From contig CM066984.1 in assembly GCA_033977485.1 (NCBI GenBank), forward strand, positions 113,639,251-113,703,250: a stretch of DNA of 64,000 nucleotides, given 5' to 3'. Numbering within the stretch: position 1 is the stretch's first letter; each line of letters begins with the position of its first letter. Origin of the DNA: Hydrangea macrophylla. Taxonomy: Eukaryota; Streptophyta; Magnoliopsida; Cornales; Hydrangeaceae. Made by a program: the position numbers and the translations under genes. The notes below the pieces were generated by a model, which saw only the letters and a list, made by a program, of their open reading frames with translations, had not been told where the DNA came from and made no database searches. Of this stretch, positions 54,146-64,000 are shown one piece after another.

Positions 54146-56098
54146 CACCCCATTACTCCTCATTTGAGGGGGAGTCAAATGTAAGTTTTGAGAAAGTTTG
54201 GGAGAGAAAGTTGTAGAGATAAAGTTAGAGTAGAGAGAAAAGAAGCATTCTTCTTTGATTTTCAAAACAAAAGTGAGTTCTAACTTTGTTTTTTACTTCA
54301 TTACTTCCATTTATTTCAACATTCAATACTCCTAACCACCATTTTAGTGAGCATTCAAGAGAGTGGAAGCTTCTTCCATGTCTAGTGTCAATACATATGA
54401 GTGAAACACCAACCTACAAGTTCATGCTTCATGAATATCATCTATTGATCATCATCTATTTGCTTGTTTATTTATTGTTTATCTCTTCTTACCCCATTTC
54501 TTTTTGTTTTCTTTTATTTACTTATTAGTTCATCATCATCTAAGTGATGACATGAAGTTTGGGGTGAGTGAATCCTTATGGATAGTAGCTCTTGACCTCA
54601 AAAACATGTTTGATAGATGATGATCATAACCTCAATACTTCCAAGGTATCCTTGGAATGTATTGAAGTTATGTTAAAAAAATAGAATAAATCTCTCCAAC
54701 AATCTTGGAGATTCTTAATGATGAGTTTGGTGTTAGTATTCTAAGTGGTCATAATCCTTATTGAGTGTTGGAAATATGTTTTCAAAACATCTATTTCAAA
54801 ACCCCCCTCTCAATCCCTCTCATTTGATTTCAAGAAATAAAACTTTGTTTTCTTCAATATCTCTAAAACAATGACCCAAAACAGTGAGCTGTTCAGATTC
54901 AGAGATTTGTTTTGAATTAAATACTCAAGTTATGATGATGAAACCACTTGGAAAACCTTCCTAATACATCATAGTTTGTCCCTAATTTTTCCCATCAATT
55001 ATAGAAATATGAGAGTATTTGTTTTGGATGTGAGAAGTTCACATTCACAATCTGCCTCTGTTCTCACAGAATGTTCATCCAACTTCTTGCACTTATTCTG
55101 GACATTTTCATCACTGTACATATACCTTTTCTATTTTGTTTATAAAACTTGGGTGTCTTAGGAAACTTTTGGTATATAATGGGTCATCATAAACCTTTTC
55201 TTTGATTTATGAAAAATCATACAAAATCAGTCAACAGTGCAGCTTTTGTTTCTGAGTCATGTGTACATTCTGATTTTTTTCTTTTAATCTGTGATAGCTA
55301 TTGATGTTTGGCTTTTTGGGTTATTTTCTAGACACAATAAGAATGATCTCAGATTTTTCTCACATTGTTCTAGTCACGTTTGACCTCCCATTATAATGTT
55401 GCAAAGTGCCATATGCAGTCTGTCCACTATTCACAGCAAGCACATTTCAACTTTTATTCTTTGATTTGATGCTCATATGCATTCCAAATTAGCTCACATC
55501 TTAGGAAGTAGTTCATACTACATTTGTATATATCCCATGTTGATTTAATCCATTCATTCATGCACATTTTAGACTTCTAAGTCATTTTAGAAATCCATGA
55601 ACACAAAACACACTACAACCTTTGCACATTTTTAGGTTCATACAATACATTCATGCAAGATTTGGGGTTTTTGTAACTCTTAATCCAAGAAGATTATAAG
55701 GAATGAACTTGATCACACGTTCATGCTTCCCCTCGATCTAATCATCCTTTCTCATCCGTCCCGGGGATTGAGAGATCTTCTTTCCTCAAAAAATAACATG
55801 CATCATTCTAGTTTGCTAAGCATATTTTGATTTCTTTAATTATTTGCTTCAAGAACAATTTATGTCCCCTTTAGATTAGGAAAACTTGATTAATTGATAT
55901 ATGATTAGACGATTTTTCCTAGGTTTATTTGTGTGATTTTCACTTTACATTGTATGATATTTGGCTTAGATCTTATGAATGATATCTTATCTTTTGATCT
56001 TCCAATTTCAAGTTTTCTTATGTGATGTAATATACTACAATAGTATTAATTGTCGAACCAAACATAGTATAAGATGATTATTTGGATGCTAATTGAGG

Positions 56099-56161
56099 CC
56101 CGTCGAAAGACGGGGCGAGTTGAGGGTGTTTTAGTCGCGACAAAGGCTCCTTCCTCACTCG
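56099..56161 (+). promoter_or_regulatory. Two-stem RNA motif in 3' LTR of B
   Basis: CCCGTC-GAAA-GACGGG (56099-56114), then CGAGTTGAGG (56116-56125) and CCTCACTCG (56153-56161). The loop differs from the 5' LTR by one base (GTCGCGAC versus GTCGCAAC). Confidence 0.82.
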
Positions 56162-56371
56162 TACCAAAACCCCGAACCAAGTTCTTTGGTTATGAAGGGC
56201 CGGTGCCCTTATCCGCTTGGGTGAGTCAAAATTAGGTTTCTTGGTTCCTTAAAGACTAAGTGGCGACTCTGTATCTGTTTTCAACAGACCTTTCGTTTTC
56301 TTTCCTTGATTCAAATCAATTTCAAAACAATCTCAAACAAGAGAGGAGTGGTCCGAAGCCCGGTATCCACA

Positions 56372-58142
56372 AGGTTGTGTAGAGATTTTACAAAATTTAG
56401 TTTTCGGATGTAATTTTGGACTCAAATGAAACTTAGCCGAAAACTTTTGTAATTTATAATTTCCACTCGTAAAGTTATAAAATGGACGTGTACGACGTTT
56501 CGGGAGTTAATTAGAAGTTTTGAGAATTCGCGGGGTAGTAAAAGCGATTTCTGGAAGGTTTTTCTATAAGTAGAGGAGGGTGAGATTTCACTTTTACAAA
56601 ACATTACAAAATATCGTTAGAGAGGAGAGAGAAAAGGGAGATTGATGCCACGGGCTTTGCGACGACGATCGGCGACCTTTCGTCCGTCTGTTTTCAACCA
56701 AACTTCATATTTGGACTTCTCGAGGTAAGAGCTTCATTTTGATACCACTTAGGCCTTGTTTGGATAAGTTTTATATAAAATCTAATTTCTAGGAAATTGG
56801 GGAAAACCAAGTAAAACTTGTAGGAATCGCATATAAACTGAGATTCAACGTTTATTCGGGCCTCTAGTTGATCCTTCAAACTTAGGGAGAAATCGCCCGA
56901 GGTATAAATTCTAAGCCTGTGAATTATAGAAAATTCCATGTTTTAATTATCGAACTTGATATTTTGGATCCGGGCAAAATTCATGTATTAGTTAGGCCCG
57001 TTAAATTTGCATATGAAACTGCGATAAAAGCACGTATATATGATTGTATGAACATGCTATGTGCCTATGTGGGTTGAAAGGGGGTTTAGTGCAAATTCAT
57101 CCGGGGGCAAGCTCCTCGATGTTGGAAGATTAGAGTAGCGATGACTACTGTGCATGGTGTGGGAGAAGGCCCAGCCAGGGCACTGGATGAGTGGTAGGGA
57201 GAAGGCCCTCCACGACATCAATTTTCAAATATTTCATTACCGGATGAATGCGTACTACTCTCCCTAGAGACCATTTTTGATGTGTTGATATGTTAAAGCA
57301 TGAATTGTCATATAAGCATATGTTTAGAATTGTGCACTCAGCATATAGCTGAGCAATGGAGATTTACTCCATTGCAGGTATGAAGAAAGGAAAGGAGAGG
57401 CGTGAAGAGTGAGGCCGTGGGAATGCCGGGGATCACCTTTTTGTTTACGTTGGTTTCCTTTCCAAATGTTGTAATAACAAAAGTGTAGAATTAGAACTAT
57501 GTTGCTATTAACTTGGGAAACCATGGAATGGTTATGAAATGTTGTAACAGTTAGTGAAATTCTTTTGGTTATGTTTAAAACGATTTAGAACTCATGAGTT
57601 CATATTTTGAAAACTTAACTTGTTAAATTTGAATTTTGAAGGACTGTGGCTAAAGTTTTGTGAATAGAACCAATCAAGCCTCAGGTTGTTCCGCTATTGT
57701 TCCTTTTCATGGAATTATAAATCTAAACTTTGTTTTTGATAGCATGTTAGAGTTTGTGAAGTTCGATTTTGGTTTGTTATTAGAGTAATGGTGAAGTGAA
57801 GGTCGGATTGGATCCTTAGGCAAAATTCTGCAGCATTGTACAGGATACTGCTAAAGGGTCATTCGACCGATCGAAGGGGGTCGTTCGACTGGTCGAAATA
57901 CCCCCTGCCAGAAATCTTTTTCTACCACTTCCGAACATTTTCAAAAAGTTTTGATTGGTTCTTAGGGTACCTTTGGGACCCCTTTCAACATAAAATCATT
58001 CGTTTTGAAATATAATTGCGTTTTCAATTTTATACGAATTTTACAAATCGTAGAGTATTGTTTCCAAAAGTTTTAAATACTCGAGGTTGTTTTAAGTTCT
58101 TTTTCTGCTGCGTATAACCGTTTAATGAACTGTATGAGCCTT
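56372..58142 (+). mobile_element. 3' LTR of element Z, remainder
   Basis: Collinear with 22720-24490 of the 5' LTR with scattered substitutions (a few percent by eye). It starts at AGGTTGTGTAGAG right after the LTR of B. It stops at GAGCCTT, where the A-type LTR begins, so the last 51 bp are absent here. Palindromes TTCGACCGATCGAA (57862-57875) and TTCGACTGGTCGAA (57884-57897). Confidence 0.9.
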
Positions 58143-59088
58143 TGTAGACACCCCGATTTTGACCAAACGTCGAATTAAGGAGAGTGTCACCTCCATATCC
58201 GATGATGACAAGGACCGAAAGATTCGAAGTGTTCCAAGCTCTTCAGAAAGTTCTCCAAACGCGGTAAAATTTTCACAGAATGAAATACCAGGTGTTTAGA
58301 AGTATTCAGGTATAAAACATCACTTTTAGAAAAGATCTTCGAAAATAAGTTTTTTTTTAAGAAAAATGAGAAAAGAAAAGACCTAAAAAGGGGAAGTTCA
58401 ACAGAAACCGGCACACGACAGTTGTTTGCGGCACTCAGTGAGTGCTGAACGGCAGTCACAGAATACCGGACAGGCATTTACTGAATGCCGCCGACAATTT
58501 CTAACTGTCGTTTGCTTTAACAGTCCGTATTTTGTGGTACAATACGTATATGTATTAGGATAAAAACAAAAAACTGATAAAGTAAGGTTGACAAAAACGC
58601 GGCAATCAATAATTTGGCGCGGCACTTACTGAGAGCCGCGCGACAGTCATGGAATGCCGCCGCGGCTTTCATGGAGTGCCGCAGCGGCATCCACTGACTG
58701 CCGCAAAGGATTTTTGACTGCCGCCTTCTGCAGCAGTTTGTCTATTTTCACGAAGTACGTATTGTACCACCAAATGAGATATTTACACCTGTCTTTTACT
58801 CCGAATTCACTGAGAAAACTTGGTATTTTTGTCTATAAAAGAAGGAAGATTGGAAAAAAAAAAGAAAGAAAAACACAAGAGGTAGCTACCACTAAACTAA
58901 CACATATTTGAGAGAGAAAAGAGAGAGTTTTAAAAAAAAAATAGAGAAAAGAGCTTGGAAGATCTTCAAAAGAGAGAAGCTTTGAGGATAGTTTGGAGGT
59001 GATCCTCTAACCATAAGTTATTTTTCTTCATTCTTTTGAACTTATTAACAGTACTTGGTCTTTTGATTAACCATTTTTAAAAGTATTA
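58143..59088 (+). mobile_element. Second A-type LTR, interrupted
   Basis: Starts TGTAGACACCCCGATTTTG and follows LTR A (29035 onward), roughly 85% alike by eye. It keeps the GCGGCACT/AGTGCCGC words (58407-58730) and a TATAAAAG (about 58834). It is cut after 946 bp by element W; the rest should lie beyond the window. A solo LTR or a full element cannot be told apart. Confidence 0.85.
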
Positions 59089-61323
59089 TGTCATGCCCCG
59101 GATCCATACATATGAATCTAGGTCACGTGGCACGCCATTAAGGCTTACCAAAATGATTAAAGTTTCCAAAAATTACCTTAATAAAAGTTTTGCTCCAAAA
59201 CAATCAATTTCCACATAGTTTTTCAAAGGTGATATTAAACGCGTGTCCAAACACGCCTTAACGAGTTTTGTTTTCAAAAGTAACAGTTTCGTAGGTCAAT
59301 GGGTCCCAAAAGGTACCTCCATGCCTAATTAGAAGTTATTCCGAACATTGGAAGTAGGAGTTTGAAATTTCTGGCAGGGGGCATTTCGACCGGACGAATT
59401 GCCCCGTTCGACCGGTCGAATGGGGTCTGTGCAGAATCCAAACCTCCAAAAGACCGTATTCACAATTGCCGGCGTTTTTTCGCAAACGCCGTTAATTTCC
59501 GGCGCTTCTCTAATAAACGTCGTTAATTCCCGGCGCTTCCGCACAAACGCCGCTAATAGAATAATACACATATTACCCAAAAGAAACCAAACCAAACAAA
59601 CCATTTCAAACCAACTCCTTTCAAAACAAAACCATTTCAACTAATGCATTTCAAACCAAAACCATTTCAAAGCTTTGTTAAACATTCTAAGGGCTTGCAA
59701 AAACATATACACCGTTTATACAACAACCATAAACCTTTCCCGAATTACACGTACTAAAGGTACAAGCTTCCCACGTCTCGGCAAGCTAGGTCCTAAAGTG
59801 AACCAAGCGCCGTACTCGCATATATAACAAGTCTTAATACAAGTTGCACGGTTAAACAACCGGCATGAGTTAAACATATATATTACAAATGTGATACAAG
59901 TTCTATAAACATTAGGAGCTTCCGGTCCTCCCTTGCCTCATTACCCGTGATTCTCTCCTCCAGTCCTTGCCCCTGAATGGTTATTTATATAACCATAGAT
60001 ATATGGAATTTGTTTAAGCTAACGCTTAGTGAATAATATAAATCAAGCATACGGATGACAAATATGTTCCAATCCATCAAAACACATAACTATTGGTCTC
60101 TAGGGAATAAGTGCACATTCACCGATCCAAAGTCTTAAGACTCAACCACGGCCCATGCCCCTTCGACATGTCGCGTTAATGCCTTTCTCGGCAAGTGACC
60201 GTCGTCACTACTAATCCTTCCCCTTCGAGAGGACGTCTCACGGTGAATTAGCACAAATCCCCCTTTAACCCACATAGGCATATAAACATGCTCAACTAGC
60301 AAATCACCATGCTTTTCATTTCAACATGCCTTGGGCCTACTTTACACATGAATTTTGCCCAATATGAACTACACATGGTATCTATATAAGGTCCCTAGCA
60401 TATCAAATGCATTAAACCATAAAATCATCCAAAACTCAAGATTAATATCACTTACCTCCGATTTACGCTCTTAAACGCCGATCCAAGGAAAACTCAAGCA
60501 CAAAGAACGTGCAGTAATTCTTCTAATACAATTCCTATTGATCAAAAATCCGATTATCAACTTTTTATGAAAATTCTAGAAAAAGAGTTTTCGGAAAACT
60601 TAAGCAAACAAGGCCTAATAGGTTTCAAAACGACGGCCTTACCTCGCAGAGTTCAAATACGGAATTTGGTGAAAAACAAACGGGTAGAACTTCGTCGATT
60701 CGAGTGTTGAAGCTCTAAGCCAAGAAATCCTCCATTTGGCCTCTTCTTGAATTTAGGTTAGACTTTATAAAATTTATGAAAGTCATCACTATCTATATAT
60801 AGGCAACACTTTCGAAAATTGTGTTTACCTCCCCACGAGTTTTCAAAACTTCTAATCAGTCTCTTAAACTTTCTACACAGCCAATGCATAGCTCTACAGG
60901 TGAAACCTCAAAATTAAAAAGGTTTCTGACTAAGTTCCGTTTGGTTGCTAAAATGCAAGTTTCTATAAATTTTACGAAATTGTTAATTAGCTTACCAAAT
61001 TACATAACGTGCTCAATTCCGCCCTCACCAGGCATCTAATGACTCCGATGAGTCGATATCAATAATATAATAATCAATGATATTCACATATGCCTAAATA
61101 AACATTTAAGCACATAACTATGAGTTATTACTCACTTTTCCAACCGTAGGGAATTCTCACATGGCCACCTTCTGGACTGCCTTCAAGGCAAAATACCGGA
61201 TTCTCAAGAGACACCCTCCAACAGTGAGTCATCACTCACTTCACACGTGTTCATTAACACAACAGTAAGCATACCATGCATGCTAAAATAATATAATTAA
61301 ATGTCGCGGGAGCGGGTATGACA
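59089..61323 (-). mobile_element. 3' LTR of chromovirus W
   Basis: 2,235 bp, TGTCATGCCCCGG (59089) to GGGTATGACA (61323). In minus orientation it follows pol and a PPT, hence the 3' LTR. TATA box at 60793-60802 (minus). Palindromes TTCGACCGGACGAA (59385-59398) and the perfect TTCGACCGGTCGAA (59407-59420) lie 296 nt from the LTR 3' end. The likely target duplication is TATTA (59084-59088); its partner is outside the window. Confidence 0.92.
60793..60802 (-). promoter_or_regulatory. TATA box of LTR W
   Basis: CTATATATAG in TATCTATATATAGGC, as in LTR Y. Confidence 0.6.
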
Positions 61324-61340
61324 TCCTCTCCCCCTTAAAG
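61324..61340 (-). promoter_or_regulatory. Polypurine tract of element W
   Basis: On the minus strand CTTTAAGGGGGAGAGGA, directly before TGTCATACCCGC. The preceding AAGTTTGGGGACAAACTTCC is shared with element Z (28989-29010). Confidence 0.9.
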
Positions 61341-61367
61341 GAAGTTTGTCCCCAAACTTTCAATACC

Positions 61368-63584
61368 TCATGCTTCAAACAGAAATGGATACTTAGCCTG
61401 CATCTCATCTTCTCTTTCCCACGTAGCTTCTTCCACTGAGTGATTTCGCCACAAGACCATTACCAATGGAACTGTCTTGTTTCGTAATACCTTATCTTTT
61501 CTATCTAGGATTCTCACCGGACGTTCAACATACGTTAAGTCTTCTCTGACTTCCAATGGCTCTGGAGTAATCACATGACTTGAATCAGATATAACTCTTC
61601 TCAATATCGACACATGAAATACATCGTGTACATTAGCCAACTCCTGTGGTAACTCTAGCCGATAAGCTACTGGTCCCACTTTTCCAATAATCTCAAATGG
61701 TCCAACGTATCTAGGATTCAACTTCCCTCGCTTTCCAAACCTCGTAATCCCCTTGGAAGGTGAAACCTTCAAGAATACACGGTCACCTACTTCGAATTCT
61801 AGTGGCCTTCGTCCCGTATCCGCATAGCTTTTGTAACGACTCTGAGCCGTTTTCAACCGTTGTTGTATCACCTTTACTTTTTCTGCTGCCAACTGAACCA
61901 TCTCAGGTCCTTCTAGCCTTCGTTCCCCTACCTCAGTCCAATAAATCGGTGATCGACACTTACGCCCATATAGTGCCTCGTATGGTGCCATCCCAATACT
62001 AGACTGAAAACTGTTATTGTAGGCAAATTCAATCAATGGTATATACTTTTCCCAGTCACCCTTAAAATATAAAACACATAGTCGAAGCATGTCCTCTAAT
62101 ATTTGAATCACACGCTCGGACTGCCCATCCGTCCGTGGGTGAAAAGATGTATTAAAGTTTAACTTTGAACCCATAGCTGCTTGTAGTCCTTTCCAGAATC
62201 TAGATAAGAAACTACTATCTCTGTCTGAAACTATAGACACTGGCGCTCCGTGTAGTCTCACAATTTCTTTAACATACAACTCTGCAAGTTTCATCGGTTC
62301 CTTTGTCTTAATCGGCAAGAAATGTGCAGACTTAGTCAATCGATCTACAATTACCCAAACACTGTCGTTCGATCTTGTAGACCTTGGAAAACCCGATACA
62401 AAATCCATGGTAATCTTTTCCCATTTCCATTCTGGTACATCCAAAGGTTGCAATAACCCTACAAGCCTTTGATGTTCCGCTTTGACTTGCTGACAAACCA
62501 AACATTTAGCCACGTACTCAGTTACCTCTCTTTTCATTCCAGACCACCAGTATACCTCTCGCAAATCTCGATACATCTTGGTACTACCTGGATGAACTAT
62601 ATACTTGGTGTTATGAGATTCTTCAAGTATTATCTCCTTAATCCCATCCACATTAGGTACACATACCCGATTTCTGAATTTCAGAATATTGTCCACTAAC
62701 GTAAACTCTGGCTGTTTATCTAGCGGTATTTCATCGCAAATCTTCTTTAAAACTGGGTTTTGAAGTTGTTTCATCTTTATCTCATCTATCAATGCAGGTT
62801 GTGCTACAATAGCTGCTAGCAAACCTCCCTCAGTTGTTGAAATCACCTCAAGTTCTAACTTTTCCATTTCACCAACGAGTTGTTTCTGCGAAGTCAAATC
62901 ATAGGCCAAATTATTAGTGGACTTCCTACTTAACGCGTCAGCAACTACATTTGCTTTCCCAGGATGATAGTGAATCGACAAGTCGTAGTCTTTCATCAAT
63001 TCTAACCATCGCCTCTGCCTCATATTCAATTCTTTATGAGTAAACAGGTACTTCAAGCTCTTGTGATCTGTGTAGATATCACACTTTTCCCCATAAAGAT
63101 AGTGTCGCCAGATCTTCAATGCAAAGATCACCGCTGCTAACTCAAGATCATGAGTCGGATAATTCACTTCATGTACCTTTAACTGACGTGAGCCATAAGC
63201 AATCACCTTGCCGTTCTGCATCATGACACATCCCAATCCTTTATGTGAAGCATCACTATAGATTACAAACCCCCCTGTACCAAACGAAATCGTCAAGATC
63301 GGTGCTGACATAAGTCGAGTCTTCAGCTCTTTAAAACTCTTGTCACATTCTGAGTCCCAATTAAATACTGCGTTCTTTCTCATCAGTTGAGTCATTGGCA
63401 TGGCTATCTTGGAGAAATTTTCCACAAACCTTCTATAATAACCTGTCAATCCCAAGAAACTTCGAATTTCTGACACATTTATTGGTTTTGACCAATTAGC
63501 TATAGCCTCAATCTTCTGCGGGTCCACTGAAACTCCATCTTCAGAAATTACATGCCCCAAGAAAGCTATCTCACACTTCTTCAA
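61368..63584 (-). CDS. Tekay/Del chromovirus RNase H-integrase-chromodomain
   Basis: 738 codons, minus strand, continuing the pol of W after a frameshift; the apparent first Met is mid-protein. The end of RT is followed by an intact RNase H (D111, E148, D173, D216), integrase zinc region (H324, H331, C361, C364), and catalytic D394, D454, E490. A GPF/GKL-type region and a C-terminal chromodomain follow (about 684-738: [12 protein letters not shown]...[13 protein letters not shown]). The chromodomain marks a chromovirus, and with long LTRs and this ending fits the Tekay/Del group; such domains direct integration to particular chromatin. Near the start, the RT stretch between KKCE and AFLGHV is about five residues shorter than usual, suggesting a small in-frame deletion. 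The stop at 61368 is 28 nt from the PPT. Confidence 0.93.
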   Translation of the reverse strand: MKKCEIAFLGHVISEDGVSVDPQKIEAIANWSKPINVSEIRSFLGLTGYYRRFVENFSKIAMPMTQLMRKNAVFNWDSECDKSFKELKTRLMSAPILTISFGTGGFVIYSDASHKGLGCVMMQNGKVIAYGSRQLKVHEVNYPTHDLELAAVIFALKIWRHYLYGEKCDIYTDHKSLKYLFTHKELNMRQRRWLELMKDYDLSIHYHPGKANVVADALSRKSTNNLAYDLTSQKQLVGEMEKLELEVISTTEGGLLAAIVAQPALIDEIKMKQLQNPVLKKICDEIPLDKQPEFTLVDNILKFRNRVCVPNVDGIKEIILEESHNTKYIVHPGSTKMYRDLREVYWWSGMKREVTEYVAKCLVCQQVKAEHQRLVGLLQPLDVPEWKWEKITMDFVSGFPRSTRSNDSVWVIVDRLTKSAHFLPIKTKEPMKLAELYVKEIVRLHGAPVSIVSDRDSSFLSRFWKGLQAAMGSKLNFNTSFHPRTDGQSERVIQILEDMLRLCVLYFKGDWEKYIPLIEFAYNNSFQSSIGMAPYEALYGRKCRSPIYWTEVGERRLEGPEMVQLAAEKVKVIQQRLKTAQSRYKSYADTGRRPLEFEVGDRVFLKVSPSKGITRFGKRGKLNPRYVGPFEIIGKVGPVAYRLELPQELANVHDVFHVSILRRVISDSSHVITPEPLEVREDLTYVERPVRILDRKDKVLRNKTVPLVMVLWRNHSVEEATWEREDEMQAKYPFLFEA

Positions 63585-64000
63585 TTTCCCATATAATTTT
63601 CTCTCTCGCAGTCTTGTAAGACCAATCGTAAATGCCTTTCATGTTCTTCAACATTTTTGGAATACACCAAGATATCATCTATGAACACAATCACAAACTC
63701 ATCCAGATATTCCTTGAATATCCTGTTCATCAAATCCATAAACGCCGCTGGTGCATTTGTTACTCCAAATGGCATGACCAAAAACTCATAATGGCGGTAT
63801 CGAGTCCAAAACGCTGTCTTCTCAACATCCTCCACCTTGACTTTCAATTGGTGATAACCCGATCTCAAGTCAATCTTTGAAAATACATGGGCCCCTTGTA
63901 GTTGATCAAACAAGTCATCAATAGGTGGTAGTGGATATTTGTTCTTGATCGTCAACCTGTTCAACTCTCTATAATCTATGCACATTCGCATTGTCCCATC
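63581..64000 (-). CDS. Reverse transcriptase fragment of W (partial, frameshifted)
   Basis: Minus-strand RT, entering from beyond the window edge. Visible: [49 protein letters not shown] and the catalytic FIDDIL. The frame is lost at about 63615, just after HLRLVLQ, and ends in a stop; RT-like sequence resumes in another frame, continuing as the RNase H-integrase part. A one-base change is enough to explain it. Gag, protease and the 5' LTR lie outside the window. Confidence 0.92.
   Translation of the reverse strand, partial: DGTMRMCIDYRELNRLTIKNKYPLPPIDDLFDQLQGAHVFSKIDLRSGYHQLKVKVEDVEKTAFWTRYRHYEFLVMPFGVTNAPAAFMDLMNRIFKEYLDEFVIVFIDDILVYSKNVEEHERHLRLVLQDCERENYMGN

Larger units (their letters stand above)
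53054..56371 (+). mobile_element. 3' LTR of element B, complete
   Basis: 3,318 bp from TGTAGACACCCC to ...TATCCACA. Palindrome cluster at 53934-53996, TATA box TATATAAA at 54138-54145 (about 140 bp downstream of the cluster), two-stem motif at 56099-56161. A cluster of TTTGACC words lies at 53340-53415. At 56372 the sequence returns to the LTR of Z. Confidence 0.93.

Noticed and set aside
54286..54528. 80-codon open frame present in both LTRs of B (also 37121-37363)
   Set aside because: Its duplication reflects LTR identity; the hydrophobic low-complexity product has no known family. A short leader peptide is possible but not supported.

Overview
This is a stretch of a large, repeat-rich nuclear plant genome, most likely a eudicot. 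I could not place the species. I see no ordinary host gene. Nearly everything is mobile DNA: nested LTR retrotransposons of two Ty3/gypsy lineages, a cluster of small DNA transposons (MITEs), one SINE and several tandem repeats. No rRNA, convincing tRNA or CRISPR array was found.

Layout. 1-1460 is low-complexity sequence, followed by a minus-strand SINE (1463-1681). 1812-5596 is a decayed minus-strand chromovirus-like element, 'Y': a gag-protease pseudogene plus an LTR. It sits in a second decayed minus-strand element, 'X' (gag zinc-knuckle remnant 5597-6259, LTR from 6277). 8779-11205 is a third related LTR, X'. 11.2-21.5 kb is a graveyard of short inverted-repeat elements (foldback, MULE-type, hAT-type, Tourist, Stowaway), many with clear target-site duplications. 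22402-29034 plus 56372-58142 is element 'Z', a plus-strand element with chromovirus-type ends but no gag-pol. Its 3' LTR is split by a 27 kb block of Tat-lineage sequence (29035-56371). That block is a gag-pol-less element 'A' (29035-about 36903) fused to a near-complete autonomous Tat element 'B' (about 36904-56371). A second A-type LTR (58143-59088) follows and is cut by a minus-strand Tekay/Del-type chromovirus 'W' (59089 to the window end).

Element B is the coding heart of the window. It has a PBS, a leader with iterated hairpins, and one reading frame for Gag, protease, G-patch, RT, degenerate RNase H, second RNase H and integrase (40397-46909), broken by a single in-frame TGA. On the opposite strand, between pol and the 3' LTR, lies a predicted six-exon gene for a plant mobile domain protein (49038-51221) with intact reading frame and GT-AG introns, and a second antisense reading frame (47706-48761).

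The most unusual signals are non-coding. (1) Chromovirus-type LTRs carry repeated short self-complementary words at a near-fixed distance (about 296 nt in three LTRs) from the LTR 3' end; the word differs between families although flanking sequence is homologous. (2) A two-stem motif with GNRA-type loops near the end of Tat LTRs shows compensatory changes between A and B. (3) Tandem hairpins with covariation occur in leaders and pre-LTR regions. These are readings by eye; alignments and folding were not computed.
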